The position numbers and the translations under genes are program-made. DNA of 64,000 nucleotides from an uncultured Pelagibacteraceae bacterium (GTDB lineage: Bacteria > Pseudomonadota > Alphaproteobacteria > Pelagibacterales > Pelagibacteraceae), in NCBI GenBank assembly GCA_902552475.1, contig CACDJC010000001.1, forward strand, positions 1 to 64,000. The letters are read 5' to 3'. Below, in pieces: positions 1-10,992 of this stretch (the first letter of the stretch is position 1; the number at the start of each line of letters is the position of its first letter). Under the pieces are notes generated by a model, which was given only the letters and a program-made list of their open reading frames with translations, did no database searches and was not told the origin of the DNA.

Positions 1-2
1 AG

Positions 3-1124
<1,122 letters not shown>

Positions 1125-1127
1125 AAA

Positions 1128-2405
1128 ATGGAGTTTGAAAATACTTCAAAAACTTACTATTTAAATAAATTAACATATGTAAATTTAAGATGGATAGCAA
1201 TTATTGGTCAATTTATTACAATAAACTCAGTAAAATTTATTTTTGAATTTGAATTTAATTTTATTTTAGCAAATATAATAGTTTTTTTAGGAGCAGTCAG
1301 TAATTTATTTTTAATTTATTTTTTTAAAAAAATTCAATTATCAAATAAGGTTTCTTTTAATTTTCTTATTATAGATATTTTCCAATTAAGTTTTTTATTA
1401 TATTTAACAGGTGGAACAATTAATCCATTTTCAATTTTTTTGATAATTCCAAGTATTTTTGCATCAAACAGTTTAAATTTAAAAACAAATATTTTGCTAA
1501 TTATTTTAACAATTATTTCAATTATTTTTTTAGCATTTATTCATGAAGAACTTCCATCACCACTAAATGAATATATTTTTAATAAATATTATTATTATTC
1601 GCTACCGATAGCACTAATTGTAGCTTTACTTTTTTTAAGTTTTTTTGCAATTACATTTGGAAATGAGTCTAAAGTTAGAAAAGAAGCTCTAGATAAAATT
1701 CAAGAAGTTATATCAAAAGAACACGAATTAGTATCACTAGGAGGTCAAGCCGCAGCAGCGGCTCATTCTTTGGGAACCCCATTGTCAACAATAAAAATAA
1801 TTTCCCAAGATTTATTTGATCAATTTAAAGATAAAAAAGATGTTAAAAAAGATTTAGAACTTTTAGTTAGTCAAGTTGATAGATGCAATGAAATTTTAAA
1901 AAGATTAACCTTAAATCCAAATATTGAAGATGATTTTATAGATAAAGATTTAAGTTTATATGGGTATGTAAGAGAAATAGTAAACTCCTTTCAAGAAATT
2001 TCCGACAAGTCCTTTAATATTAATATTGAACAAAATTCTAATTCATTTGATATAAGAAAATCTATAGAAATAGTTTATGGCATAAGAAATTTTATTGGAA
2101 ATGCAAATAAATTCGCACGAAAAAATATTTATATATCTATAATTAGTGACAGTGAGATTTCTTATATTACCATCGAAGATGATGGTCCTGGTTTTTCAAA
2201 AGATGTATTTAATAAAATAGGTGAACCTTATATTAAATCATTAAACCCTAAAAATAATAAAAAATCTGGATTAGGTCTAGGTATTTTTATAGGAAAAACT
2301 TTATTAGAAAAAAATAGAGCAAAACTTTTATTTAGAAATTCTGAAACACGAGGCGGTGCAGAAATTAAAATAGAATGGTTAAATAAAAATTTAGTTGATA
2401 TTTAA
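1128..2405 (+). CDS. regB: RegB/PrrB/ActS-type redox sensor histidine kinase
   Basis: A membrane histidine kinase of 425 aa. The N-terminal ~175 residues hold about six hydrophobic segments. They include GGTINPF (residues 95-101), which matches the GGxxNPF quinone-binding heptapeptide known in RegB. The H-box is [19 protein letters not shown] with the phospho-acceptor His near 213; the usual RegB form is AHELGTPL. Cys253 in DRCNEIL sits where RegB has its redox-active cysteine. The ATPase domain shows an N box ([10 protein letters not shown]), EDDGPGFS and [11 protein letters not shown]. The known role of the family is redox control of respiration through RegA; no RegA-type regulator is in this window. 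The symbol rests on motifs only. Confidence 0.85.
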   Translation: MEFENTSKTYYLNKLTYVNLRWIAIIGQFITINSVKFIFEFEFNFILANIIVFLGAVSNLFLIYFFKKIQLSNKVSFNFLIIDIFQLSFLLYLTGGTINPFSIFLIIPSIFASNSLNLKTNILLIILTIISIIFLAFIHEELPSPLNEYIFNKYYYYSLPIALIVALLFLSFFAITFGNESKVRKEALDKIQEVISKEHELVSLGGQAAAAAHSLGTPLSTIKIISQDLFDQFKDKKDVKKDLELLVSQVDRCNEILKRLTLNPNIEDDFIDKDLSLYGYVREIVNSFQEISDKSFNINIEQNSNSFDIRKSIEIVYGIRNFIGNANKFARKNIYISIISDSEISYITIEDDGPGFSKDVFNKIGEPYIKSLNPKNNKKSGLGLGIFIGKTLLEKNRAKLLFRNSETRGGAEIKIEWLNKNLVDI

Positions 2406-4195
2406 TGAAGTTTTTTTTTATTTTCGAATAATCCACTTAACTGATCTATCATTACATCACCCAATTCTTGAACATCTGAAATTTTTATAGCCTTTTTATA
2501 ATATCTAGATACATCGTGACCAATACCAATTGCAAGAATTTCAATATCACTTTTATTTTCTATAAATTTAACAACTTTTTTTAGGTTTTTTTCTAAAAAA
2601 TCTCCAGAGTTTACTGATAGAGTAGAGTCATCAACTGGTGCACCATCAGAAATTACCATAAGAATTTTTCTTTCCTCTTTTCTTCTTCCAAGTCTGTTAA
2701 ATGCCCATGTTATAGCTTCTCCATCAATATTTTCTTTTAATAAACCTTCTTTAAGCATTAATCCCAAATTTTTTTTTGATTGTCTCCAATGTGTGTCTGC
2801 AGATTTGTAAATTATATGTCTTAAATCATTTAATCTTCCAGGATTTTTACTTTTACCAAGTCTGTTCCATTCCTCTCTACTTTTTCCACCTTTCCAATTC
2901 TTTGTTGTGAAACCAAGAATTTCAACTTTAACAGAACATCTCTCTAGTGTTCTAGACAGTATATCTGCGCAGATTGCTGCTATGGTAATTGGTCTTCCTC
3001 TCATAGATCCAGAATTGTCTATAAGTAAAGTTACAATTGTATCCTTAAAGTCTAAATCTTTTTCTTTTTTAAATGATAAGGAGTTATACGGATCAATTAT
3101 TATTCTTGGTAACTTTGAACTATCTAGTATTCCTTCTTCCAAATCAAAGTTCCACGCTCTATTTTGTTTGGCCATAAGTTGTCTTTGTAATTTATTTGCT
3201 AATTTTGTTATTAAATCTTGAAAACTTATAAGTTGTTGGTCTAAATTTTTTCTTAGTTTTAAAATTTCTTCAAAAGTTTCAAGGTTTTCCGCTTTAGCTA
3301 TTTCATCATATTCTGTAGTGAATATTTTATAATCTTTGTTAGTTTCAGATAAATTTTTTTGTTGCATTATATTTTCAGCATCATGATTTTCAGTATCCTG
3401 ATTTCCTAACTCATCATCTAATCTAAACTCATTAACATCATCCATTCCGTCTATTCCTTCATTAATATTTTCTTCTTCACTTTTTGATTCTGAGTTATCA
3501 TTTTGATTTTCTTCATTTTTATTTAAATTATTTTTATCTTTTTCATTTTCTAATTCTTCATCTGTATTTTCCTTGTTATCTTCATTTTCAAAAATTTCCA
3601 TATTTTGCAATAATTCTGAGAATTTTGCATTATAAAGCTCTTGATTTTCTAAATTTTTATTTAAGTAATTTAAATGTTTATCAAATGACTTTTGGAAATC
3701 TTCATTCCAAAATTTTAATATTTCTTTATTTTTTTCATTTAATTCTATTTTAAAAAATTTGTTCAGCATATAAATTTCAAATGCATCTGCAATATTTACA
3801 TCATTTTTTTTTGTGATTTTTTCATATTTTAAAGAATTTAATTTATTACTATAATTATCGTAAAAATTTTTTGAAATACCTTTTAACATTTTCGAACCAA
3901 GTATTTCATATCTGATTTTTTCAGAAGTTTTATATAAATTTTGACAAGTTGGTTTTCTGGGAATATTTTTCTCAAATATTTTGTTATTTGAAAACTTAAT
4001 TTTTAATGCCTCAGAATCTGTTTCAGCTCTTAATTTTTTAAATTGATTTTTATCATTGATATTTTCTAGTTCACCAATTTGAAAACCCTTTTCATCAAAT
4101 TTTTTAGTATTTATATTGTAATCATCTGAAATTACTTTAAACGTTGAGGTTAAAGCCTGTTTAAATTTTTCTTTGATATTATCTTCTTTGTTCAT
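2402..4195 (-). CDS. cobT: CobT-like protein with C-terminal von Willebrand A domain
   Basis: 597 aa, related to CobT of the aerobic cobaltochelatase CobNST. The N-terminal half is helical and charged, with a strongly acidic Asn/Glu/Asp-rich linker around residues 205-290. The C-terminal third is a VWA domain with the MIDAS motif DNSGS and a long insert typical of CobT ([18 protein letters not shown]). It starts right after cobS and ends convergently with the kinase gene (4-base overlap). In the known chelatase, CobS and CobT form the AAA+/VWA motor for CobN. No cobN or other B12 gene is seen here, so the actual partner is open. Confidence 0.85.
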   Translation of the reverse strand: MNKEDNIKEKFKQALTSTFKVISDDYNINTKKFDEKGFQIGELENINDKNQFKKLRAETDSEALKIKFSNNKIFEKNIPRKPTCQNLYKTSEKIRYEILGSKMLKGISKNFYDNYSNKLNSLKYEKITKKNDVNIADAFEIYMLNKFFKIELNEKNKEILKFWNEDFQKSFDKHLNYLNKNLENQELYNAKFSELLQNMEIFENEDNKENTDEELENEKDKNNLNKNEENQNDNSESKSEEENINEGIDGMDDVNEFRLDDELGNQDTENHDAENIMQQKNLSETNKDYKIFTTEYDEIAKAENLETFEEILKLRKNLDQQLISFQDLITKLANKLQRQLMAKQNRAWNFDLEEGILDSSKLPRIIIDPYNSLSFKKEKDLDFKDTIVTLLIDNSGSMRGRPITIAAICADILSRTLERCSVKVEILGFTTKNWKGGKSREEWNRLGKSKNPGRLNDLRHIIYKSADTHWRQSKKNLGLMLKEGLLKENIDGEAITWAFNRLGRRKEERKILMVISDGAPVDDSTLSVNSGDFLEKNLKKVVKFIENKSDIEILAIGIGHDVSRYYKKAIKISDVQELGDVMIDQLSGLFENKKKLH

Positions 4196-5170
4196 TTATA
4201 TCTGAATATTTATCATTGACTCTGGTAAATCCTCACCCAAACATCTTTGATAATATTCAGCAATGGTATTTTTTTCAGACTCATCACATTTATTTAAAAA
4301 TGTTACTCTAAAGGCATAACCTATATCCTCAAAAATTTCTGAATTTTCAGCCCAGTGCAATACTGTTCTTGGACTCATCACTGTTGAAATATCACCCGTC
4401 ATGAAACCTTTTCTAGTTAATGATGCAACTTTTATCATGTTTGCAACTTTTTCTTTACCTTTGGCATTGTTTAAATTTTTGTTTTTAGCTAAAACTATTT
4501 CCATTTCTTTTTCATGAGCAAGATAATTAAGCGTTGTTACAATGTTCCATCTATCCATTTGGGCTTGATTGATTTGTTGTGTGCCTGTGTAAAGCCCAGT
4601 AGTATCACCTAACCCAACTGTATTAGAAGTTGCAAAAAGCCTAAAGTAATTGTCTGGTTTAATAACTTTGTTTTTTTCCAGCAAAGTTAATCCACCTTCC
4701 GCCTCAAGCACTTTTGTTAATAAAAAAGCAACATCTGGTCTCATAGCATCGTATTCGTCAAAAATTAAAGCAACAGGGTTTTGTATTGACCAAGGAAGAA
4801 TCCCTTCATGAAATTCTGTTATTTGCTTTCCATCTTTAATTACAATTGCATCCTTTCCAATTAAATCTATTCTACTAATGTGTGAATCCAAGTTTACTCT
4901 AACGCAAGGCCAATTTAATCTTGCAGCAACTTGAGTTATATGAGTTGATTTTCCTGTTCCATGATAGCCAGCGATTAATGCTCTCTTATTAAATTTAAAA
5001 CCTGCAAGAATTGCTAAAGTGGTATCTTTATCAAATTTATAGTGTTTATCTATTTCAGGAACTAATTCACTTTTTTTTGAAAAAGCTTCGATTTCCATAT
5101 TACTATCAAAACCGAAAGTTTGTTTTACTGATAATTTTATATCTGGTTTAATATTTAAATTAGCTGTCAA
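4196..5170 (-). CDS. cobS: CobS-like AAA+ ATPase
   Basis: 324 aa of the MoxR/CobS AAA+ family. The Walker A motif is GYHGTGKST (residues 68-76), followed by the CobS signature [20 protein letters not shown], Walker [12 protein letters not shown] and a sensor-1 region LFATSN. The start used is TTG. It overlaps the upstream J-domain gene by 11 bases, and it is preferred because the first 30 residues ([14 protein letters not shown]) match the usual CobS N-terminus; the next Met is at residue 25. It lies directly before cobT, as expected for two subunits of one complex. Function as part of a cobaltochelatase is family knowledge, not shown here. Confidence 0.88.
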   Translation of the reverse strand: MTANLNIKPDIKLSVKQTFGFDSNMEIEAFSKKSELVPEIDKHYKFDKDTTLAILAGFKFNKRALIAGYHGTGKSTHITQVAARLNWPCVRVNLDSHISRIDLIGKDAIVIKDGKQITEFHEGILPWSIQNPVALIFDEYDAMRPDVAFLLTKVLEAEGGLTLLEKNKVIKPDNYFRLFATSNTVGLGDTTGLYTGTQQINQAQMDRWNIVTTLNYLAHEKEMEIVLAKNKNLNNAKGKEKVANMIKVASLTRKGFMTGDISTVMSPRTVLHWAENSEIFEDIGYAFRVTFLNKCDESEKNTIAEYYQRCLGEDLPESMINIQI

Positions 5171-5687
5171 TTTTTTTCCTATATGTATTTTTAAGTTGAG
5201 TATAAGCTAAAGTTATAACTTTTAGTTTATCTTCAAATTTTTTATTCCCAGCATTCATATCAGGGTGAAATTTTTTGACAAGCTTTTTGAACTTTTCTTG
5301 AATTTTTTTCCAATCTAAGCCAACAGATATTCCCAATATATCAAAAGCTTTAATATCATTATTATTAAATTTAAATTTATTCATATTGTTAAAGTCATTA
5401 TTAAACTTAATTTTATCCATTTCGTCTTTAAGAGTATTACTCCACAAAACTTTAAAAAAATTATCTGATGAGCCAAAACTTTGTGTTGGTTTATGCCAAG
5501 TCATATCAGATCTTAAAAATTCAATTATTTGATTATTATCCATACCAGAAAAATAATTCCAGTTTTTATTAAACTCTTTTACATGTTCTAGGCATAATAA
5601 TCTAAAATTTTTACTATTATCGCGTTCTTTTGGTGCTTTATATAGACCCTCTTCAGAACAATTATTCCAATCACAAATATTTTTCAT
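5160..5687 (-). CDS. J-domain (DnaJ-like) protein with N-terminal Cys pair
   Basis: 175 aa. The C-terminal ~65 residues form a J domain ([32 protein letters not shown]) with the HPD tripeptide that stimulates Hsp70 ATPase. The N-terminus has Cys5, Cys10, Cys32 and His35 in a CDWNNC...CLEH arrangement that could bind a metal. It lacks the G/F region and zinc finger of full DnaJ. It overlaps cobS by 11 bases and is divergent from bolA across only 20 bases. From memory this J-domain/cobS/cobT cluster next to bolA recurs in alphaproteobacteria. That points to a chaperone partner for CobS/CobT, which is inference. Confidence 0.8.
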   Translation of the reverse strand: MKNICDWNNCSEEGLYKAPKERDNSKNFRLLCLEHVKEFNKNWNYFSGMDNNQIIEFLRSDMTWHKPTQSFGSSDNFFKVLWSNTLKDEMDKIKFNNDFNNMNKFKFNNNDIKAFDILGISVGLDWKKIQEKFKKLVKKFHPDMNAGNKKFEDKLKVITLAYTQLKNTYRKKIDS

Positions 5688-5707
5688 GTTATATAATAAT
5701 TTATAAT

Positions 5708-5968
5708 ATGAATATAAATCAATTATCTGAAATTATAAAAAAAAAACTTTCAGTTTATGAATTTATTAAAAGAGTTAATATTGAAGATAAATCATTTCTT
5801 CATAAAAACCATAAAACTAATGAAAAAGGAAAATTTCATATTAAATTAAAAATAGAATCAGAAAAACTTAAAAATAAAAATAAATTAGATTCAAATAGAT
5901 TTGTATATAAAATTTTGCAGGCTGAATTAAAAAACCATATTCATTCATTACAAATAGAACTTCACTAG
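5708..5968 (+). CDS. bolA: BolA family protein
   Basis: 86 aa when started at the internal ATG at 5708; the longer track ORF runs back into the divergent J-domain gene. The BolA fold is visible as HKNHKTNEKGKFHIKLKIESEKLKNKNKLDSNRFVYKILQAELKNHIHSLQIEL. The conserved HK, the (H/N)R.VY segment and the terminal IHSL correspond to the BolA signature; the usual HR before VY is NRFVY here. The family works with monothiol glutaredoxins in Fe-S cluster handling and regulation. A TATAAT hexamer at 5692-5697 would place transcription at or just before the ATG. Confidence 0.85.
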   Translation: MNINQLSEIIKKKLSVYEFIKRVNIEDKSFLHKNHKTNEKGKFHIKLKIESEKLKNKNKLDSNRFVYKILQAELKNHIHSLQIELH

Positions 5969-7062
5969 TTTTTATATAGATATTTTTTTAATTTCGCATG
6001 CGATATTTGAAAATCAGTTTTAATTTTTCCAATATCTTTAATTAAAATTAAATTAATTTTTTCTGTATTGTTTTTTTTATCTGTTCTCATAAATTTTATA
6101 ATTTTACTAATATCTCTTTTTTTAAAAAGTTTTTCTAATTTAGATATTATATTAATTTTATTTATGTGATCATCTATCATTTTGTATTTATTTTTTGATA
6201 ATAAATTATAATCATGGCTAAATTTAATTGCATTTTTTATACCAAGTATAACTGCCTCACCATGGTTAAGTTTTTTTGAGAAATTTAATGTAGACTCATA
6301 TGCATGAGCAAATGTATGTCCTAGATTTAAAACTTTTCTTAAATTTTTTTCTTTTTCATCTTTTTCAACAATTCTTTTTTTTAACTTACAGCTATTTATT
6401 ATAGCTTTTTGAATAAAAGGTGATTTTAATTTTAATATTTTATAAATATTTTTATTTAAAAAATTAAAATTTTTGTAGTTATCTATTAAGCTACTTTTAA
6501 AAATTTCAGCATAACCGCATATAATTTCTCTTTGTGGCAAAGAAGTCAAAAGACTGGTATCAGAAATTACCAAGTCTGGTTGATAAAAACTACCTATTAA
6601 ATTTTTACCAAATTGATTATTGATTCCTGTTTTGCCCCCTATAGAAGAGTCTACTTGAGCTAAAAGTGTTGATGGAATATTAATGAATTTTATTCCTCTT
6701 TTATAAGTGCTTGAAGCGAAACCCACAACATCTCCTACAATTCCTCCTCCAAAAGAAATTAGACAATCTTCTCTATTAAATCTATTTTTTAATAATATTT
6801 TATGTATTTTATCTACATTTTTATAATTTTTATTTTTTTCGCTGGCATTAAATTTATGAATTAATAGTTTTTTTAATTTTAATTTTTTTAATAAGTTTAA
6901 TTTAAATTTTTTTGGAATATTTTTATCAACTACAACAAGACATTTTTCAAATGACATTTTTTGATTAGAGAAAATACTTGAAATATTTTTAATAATATTA
7001 GGTCCAATTAATATTAAATATTTTTTTGTTTTTGTTTTTACTTTTATTTTATTTATAATCAT
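5965..7062 (-). CDS. aroB: 3-dehydroquinate synthase
   Basis: Second step of the shikimate pathway, turning DAHP into 3-dehydroquinate with NAD and a divalent metal. 365 aa, the usual length. Visible motifs are the NAD-binding SFGGGIVGDVVGFASSTYKRG, IPSTLLAQVDSSIGGKTGIN, the metal-site GYAEIFKSSL, and the NLGHTFAHAYE and HGEAV histidines. It overlaps the end of aroK by 14 bases, as in the common aroK-aroB operon. The 3' end overlaps that of bolA by four bases, convergently. It is Lys- and Asn-rich, as are its neighbours. No odd residue stands out. Confidence 0.96.
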   Translation of the reverse strand: MIINKIKVKTKTKKYLILIGPNIIKNISSIFSNQKMSFEKCLVVVDKNIPKKFKLNLLKKLKLKKLLIHKFNASEKNKNYKNVDKIHKILLKNRFNREDCLISFGGGIVGDVVGFASSTYKRGIKFINIPSTLLAQVDSSIGGKTGINNQFGKNLIGSFYQPDLVISDTSLLTSLPQREIICGYAEIFKSSLIDNYKNFNFLNKNIYKILKLKSPFIQKAIINSCKLKKRIVEKDEKEKNLRKVLNLGHTFAHAYESTLNFSKKLNHGEAVILGIKNAIKFSHDYNLLSKNKYKMIDDHINKINIISKLEKLFKKRDISKIIKFMRTDKKNNTEKINLILIKDIGKIKTDFQISHAKLKKYLYKN

Positions 7063-7561
7063 AAAGTTTAATTATTCTTTCTACAATTTGATCTTTATTT
7101 AATTTATCACAATTTATTTTATAGTCAGACAAATTGTAAATTTTTGATCTTTTAATAATTAATTTATTTAACTCAAAATAATTTAGTTTCATCGCCAGAG
7201 GTCTTTTTTTACTACCAATTATTCTTTTTATTAAAATCTCATTTTTCCAATTTAACCAAAAGGTTGTACAGTTTTTAAAACATTGTTTTCTAATTGTGTC
7301 ATTAATATATCCGCCACCTCCTAACGAAACTATTTTGTTTTTCAACCTAAGATAATTGATTGATATATTTTTTTCGATTTCTCTAAAATGGCTCTCTCCC
7401 TTTTTTTTAAATATATCTGAAATAGTATTATTTTCACTTTCTTCGATTTTTTTATCTATATCAATAAAATCTAAATTTAATTTTTTAGATATTTTTTTTC
7501 CGATCAATGATTTACCAGAACCCATCATTCCAACTAATACAATGTTTTTTTTAGATTTCAT
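7049..7561 (-). CDS. aroK: Shikimate kinase
   Basis: 170 aa, typical for the family; phosphorylates shikimate at the 3-hydroxyl with ATP. The P-loop is GMMGSGKSLIGKKIS near the N-terminus, followed by the shikimate-binding DIDKKIEE, the LGGGGYIND loop and the lid segment SKKRPLAM. It is the first gene of the aroK-aroB pair and is divergent from the small membrane-protein gene at 7618 across 56 bases, which must hold both promoters. Identification is firm. Confidence 0.95.
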   Translation of the reverse strand: MKSKKNIVLVGMMGSGKSLIGKKISKKLNLDFIDIDKKIEESENNTISDIFKKKGESHFREIEKNISINYLRLKNKIVSLGGGGYINDTIRKQCFKNCTTFWLNWKNEILIKRIIGSKKRPLAMKLNYFELNKLIIKRSKIYNLSDYKINCDKLNKDQIVERIIKLYDYK

Positions 7562-7617
7562 GAATTTCTATATTGAAAAAACACAAATATGTCTTATTTT
7601 GAAATTATTTAACGTAT

Positions 7618-7803
7618 ATGCAATTTACAAAAAATACAAGTAAAGGCAAACCTTTTGGTTCTGGAAAGATATTAATTAAACTTATTGCAGTTATTATTAT
7701 CCTTTTTGTAGGAATAATTATAATTGATAGAATTGACTTACCTGCCCCTGTTAAAAAATTTGAAAAAGTAATATCTAATGAAAATTTCAAAACTATTAAA
7801 TAG
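7618..7803 (+). CDS. Small single-pass membrane protein, unknown function
   Basis: 61 aa. A short basic Ser/Gly/Lys N-terminus (TKNTSKGKPFGSGK) is followed by one strong hydrophobic segment (LIKLIAVIIILFVGIIII, about residues 20-38) and a short tail DRIDLPAPVKKFEKVI, presumably on the periplasmic side. I do not recognise a family. It overlaps the start of the next, exported, protein by 26 bases in another frame. That coupling suggests the two are made together. A minus-strand ORF over the same bases (7605-7895) is a shadow. That it is a real gene rests on coding-like composition and on the overlap arrangement. Confidence 0.65.
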   Translation: MQFTKNTSKGKPFGSGKILIKLIAVIIILFVGIIIIDRIDLPAPVKKFEKVISNENFKTIK

Positions 7804-9520
7804 ATTTTGCTTTGTTTTAGTTGTTTCACTTTTTTTATTTCAGACAGCTTTTGCTGAAGAAAAAGTTGAAAATATTTGGAGAACAATTGAAACAAAAGAA
7901 ATTAAAAATAAAAATAATAAAAAAGATAATGATTCAAATGATGAAAAAATTATTCAAGGCGTTAAGACTAAATTAACAGATGAAAATATAGTTATTAATA
8001 ATAATATTGATAAATCACAAGAATTATTAGCGGGCTTATTTGATCCTTCAGATAATGAGCTAAAATTAAATATGTGGTCTAACAGCAATGGAAAAGAAAT
8101 TAAAAGTTTATTAAATAAAATTAATTCAAAAGATCTATCCAATTTATCTGAAAAGATTATGGATATAGTTTTATTAACAAATTCATATTTGCCCAAAAAT
8201 GATATTACTTCTGAAGAATTTCAAAATTTTACAATCGAATATTTAATAAAAAAAAAAGATTACGATTTAATAAAAAAATTTATTATAAAAAATCCCAATA
8301 TATTAAGTAAAGAAAAACTAATTAGGTTAATAGCTGATCATCATTTATCTAATTCTGAAATAGAAAAATCTTGTGATGTTTTTAATAATATTGACTTAGT
8401 AAGTGATGAATATTTAACATATTTTAAAATTTATTGCTTAATCAGTCAAAATAAAAAAGAACAAGCTCAACTTTTATTTGATCTTAAATCAGAGATGGAA
8501 ATGATGGATGAGTTTTTTACAAAAAAATTTCAAGTCCTAATGGGATATGAAGAAAATAATTTTATAGTTTCAGATAAAAATATACTTTATTTTCATCTTT
8601 CTCATAAAACAGATGAAAATTTTATTTACCTTCCGCAAGTAGATTCACCAGAATTTATTTGGAAATACTTTTCTACCTCAAATTTATTAAAAAATTTAAA
8701 TTCTTTTGAACTAGAAGATATCACACAGATTAAATTTGTGGAAAAAGCAACAAGTGAAGAAATTTTTAACGACAAGGAATTATTAAATTTATATAAAAAA
8801 TTTCAATTTGATATTGATCAATTGTTAAATGCTAAAAAAGCATATAAATTATTGCCTGGATATGAAGGAAGAGCACTTTTGTATCAAAGACTTCTTTTAA
8901 CAGAAGACATAGATAATAAGCTTAGCTTGTCTTTAAAATTAAAAAATTCTTTCGATAATGAAAGTTTATCAAAAGCATTTGATGAGGAATTATCTTATAT
9001 ATTAAAAAAAATAGATGAAAGAGAAATTCCTTTAAACTATTCAACATTCTATTCGGAAAATAAAGAATTTAAAAAAAATAAAAAACCTAAAATTAAATTT
9101 AACAATAAAATTCTTCATCAATCAAAAATTTTAAATTATTTTCTAAATAAAACTAGCCTTCAAAAAACTGAAAAAATAGTTAATGATTATTTAAAAAAAA
9201 TTAAAAAGGATAAAAAATATTCATTTTCTTCAAAAGATATTTTAATGCTGGAGTCTTTAAAGTCAGATGGAATTAAAATATCAGAGGAAAATGCTGAATT
9301 ATATGATTACAAATCACGAATATCTCCCGAAGTTAAATCTATGATAGAAAATGAAGAAACAGGTTTAGTTTTGTTAAAAATTGTTGAAATTATTGGTGAA
9401 GCAGAGATTGAAAATTTAGATACAGACTCTTTATTCCATATTGTTGAAATAATGACTGAATTAAAAGTGATTAATCTTAGAAATCAAATACTATTAAAAA
9501 TTCTTCCTTTAAAAGTTTAA
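7778..9520 (+). CDS. Large exported protein of unknown function
   Basis: 580 aa with a clear signal peptide: MKISKLLNRF, a hydrophobic core FVLVVSLFLF and a probable cleavage after QTAFA. The mature part is hydrophilic, Lys/Glu/Asn-rich and appears alpha-helical throughout, with a low-complexity Lys/Asn/Asp stretch just after the signal. The later part (EKSCDVFNNIDLVSDEYLTYFKIYCLISQNKKEQAQLLF) has a helix-turn-helix rhythm like solenoid (TPR-type) repeats, but I cannot assign a domain. It is coupled to the small membrane protein upstream and lies 20 bases before def. Location is probably periplasmic. Confidence 0.8.
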   Translation: MKISKLLNRFCFVLVVSLFLFQTAFAEEKVENIWRTIETKEIKNKNNKKDNDSNDEKIIQGVKTKLTDENIVINNNIDKSQELLAGLFDPSDNELKLNMWSNSNGKEIKSLLNKINSKDLSNLSEKIMDIVLLTNSYLPKNDITSEEFQNFTIEYLIKKKDYDLIKKFIIKNPNILSKEKLIRLIADHHLSNSEIEKSCDVFNNIDLVSDEYLTYFKIYCLISQNKKEQAQLLFDLKSEMEMMDEFFTKKFQVLMGYEENNFIVSDKNILYFHLSHKTDENFIYLPQVDSPEFIWKYFSTSNLLKNLNSFELEDITQIKFVEKATSEEIFNDKELLNLYKKFQFDIDQLLNAKKAYKLLPGYEGRALLYQRLLLTEDIDNKLSLSLKLKNSFDNESLSKAFDEELSYILKKIDEREIPLNYSTFYSENKEFKKNKKPKIKFNNKILHQSKILNYFLNKTSLQKTEKIVNDYLKKIKKDKKYSFSSKDILMLESLKSDGIKISEENAELYDYKSRISPEVKSMIENEETGLVLLKIVEIIGEAEIENLDTDSLFHIVEIMTELKVINLRNQILLKILPLKV

Positions 9521-9540
9521 ATAATATAATAAAATTAATC

Positions 9541-10065
9541 ATGACAATAAGAAAAATTTTAACTGAGCCTAACAAAATTTTAAGACAAGTGTCTAAGACA
9601 GTTGAATTTGTTGGAAAAGAAGAACAAAGACTTATGGATGATATGTTAGAAACAATGTATCATGCTAATGGTATAGGCTTGGCAGCTATTCAAATAGGAA
9701 TACCAAAAAGAATTATTGTTTTAGATATTTCAAAAAATAAAGAAAAAAAAAATCCAATGTATTTTGTTAATCCTGTAATCAATAGCAAAGATTCTGAAAG
9801 CTCAACATACGAAGAAGGATGTCTTTCTGTCCCAAATTATTTTGCAGAAGTAGATAGACCCAAAAAGTGTAAAATACAATATTTAGATTATAATGGAAAA
9901 AAACAAATTCTAGAAACAGATGGATTGCTTGCAACTTGTATTCAACATGAAATGGATCATCTCGAGGGAATTTTATTTATTGATTACTTATCAAAACTAA
10001 AAAAAACAATGATTGTAAAAAAACTTTCTAAACAAAAAGAAAAACCAGATAGAATTATTGTTTAA
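9541..10065 (+). CDS. def: Peptide deformylase
   Basis: 174 aa metalloenzyme that removes the formyl group from nascent proteins. All three family motifs are visible: GIGLAAIQIG (motif 1), EEGCLSVP with the metal-binding Cys (motif 2) and QHEMDHLEG with the HExxH catalytic helix (motif 3). It starts an operon-like run def-fmt-truA with gaps of 3 and 0 bases, the usual partnership of deformylase and the formylase that makes its substrate. No anomaly seen. Confidence 0.97.
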   Translation: MTIRKILTEPNKILRQVSKTVEFVGKEEQRLMDDMLETMYHANGIGLAAIQIGIPKRIIVLDISKNKEKKNPMYFVNPVINSKDSESSTYEEGCLSVPNYFAEVDRPKKCKIQYLDYNGKKQILETDGLLATCIQHEMDHLEGILFIDYLSKLKKTMIVKKLSKQKEKPDRIIV

Positions 10066-10068
10066 CTT

Positions 10069-10992
10069 ATGAATAAAAAAATAGTATTCATGGGTACACC
10101 AAGTATTTCAGGTCATATATTAAAATCGCTTTATCAAAATGGTTACAATATAGAACTTGTATATACTCAACCTCCTGTTGCCTCTAATAGAGGGCAAAAA
10201 GTTAACAAATCTTCAGTTCATTTAATTTCAGAAACACTAAATTTATCAGTAAGAACACCAATTTCATTGGATAATAAAGATGAAATAAATTTTCTTAAAA
10301 ATAAAGATATAAGTTTAGGTATTGTAGTTGCATACGGACAAATTTTAAAAAAGGATTTTCTTAATATCCCAAAATATGGTTGGATCAATATACATTATTC
10401 ACTTCTGCCAAAGTTTAGAGGAGCCGCTCCTATACAAAGAGCAATTATGGAAAATGAAACTTTAACAGGAATTTCTATTATGAAAATAAATGAAAGTTTA
10501 GATGCCGGACCAATTTGTAATCAATATCAATTAAATATATTAAAAAATGAAAATAGTGAAGATTTATCAATTAGATTATCTGATTTAGCATCAAAAAAAA
10601 TTTTAGAAAATATTGATAATATTTTTGAAGGTAGGGCAGTTTTTAAAGATCAGGATCATAGCAAATCCACATATGCAAAAAAGATTAAAAAAGAAGAGGG
10701 AAAAATTAATTGGAAAGATAGTAATGAAAAAATTATAGGAAAAATAAATGGTTTATATCCTTACCCAGGAAGCTGGTTTATGTTTAAAGGAGAAAGATAT
10801 AAGGTTTTAAGAGCAGAAATATCAAATTTGAAAGGAAAACCAGGGGAAGTTTTGTCACAAAATTTAGATGTAGGTTGTGGAAATAACTCAATCAAAATAA
10901 TTGAAATTCAAAGACAGGGAAAAAAAGTACAAAAATTTAAAGAATTTTTACTTGGAAATCCAATAAAGAACGGATCAAATCTAAATTCATAA
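10069..10992 (+). CDS. fmt: Methionyl-tRNA formyltransferase
   Basis: 307 aa; formylates Met-tRNA(fMet) from 10-formyl-THF. The N-terminus KKIVFMGTPSISGHILKSL is the family start. The catalytic segment reads NIHYSLLPKFRGAAPIQRAI, and SLDAGPI follows about 45 residues later. The C-terminal domain (GKINGLYPYPGSWFMFKGERYKVLRAEI) is the tRNA-binding OB-like fold. It sits between def and truA, and its TAA is immediately followed by the truA ATG. Length and motifs are ordinary. Confidence 0.97.
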   Translation: MNKKIVFMGTPSISGHILKSLYQNGYNIELVYTQPPVASNRGQKVNKSSVHLISETLNLSVRTPISLDNKDEINFLKNKDISLGIVVAYGQILKKDFLNIPKYGWINIHYSLLPKFRGAAPIQRAIMENETLTGISIMKINESLDAGPICNQYQLNILKNENSEDLSIRLSDLASKKILENIDNIFEGRAVFKDQDHSKSTYAKKIKKEEGKINWKDSNEKIIGKINGLYPYPGSWFMFKGERYKVLRAEISNLKGKPGEVLSQNLDVGCGNNSIKIIEIQRQGKKVQKFKEFLLGNPIKNGSNLNS

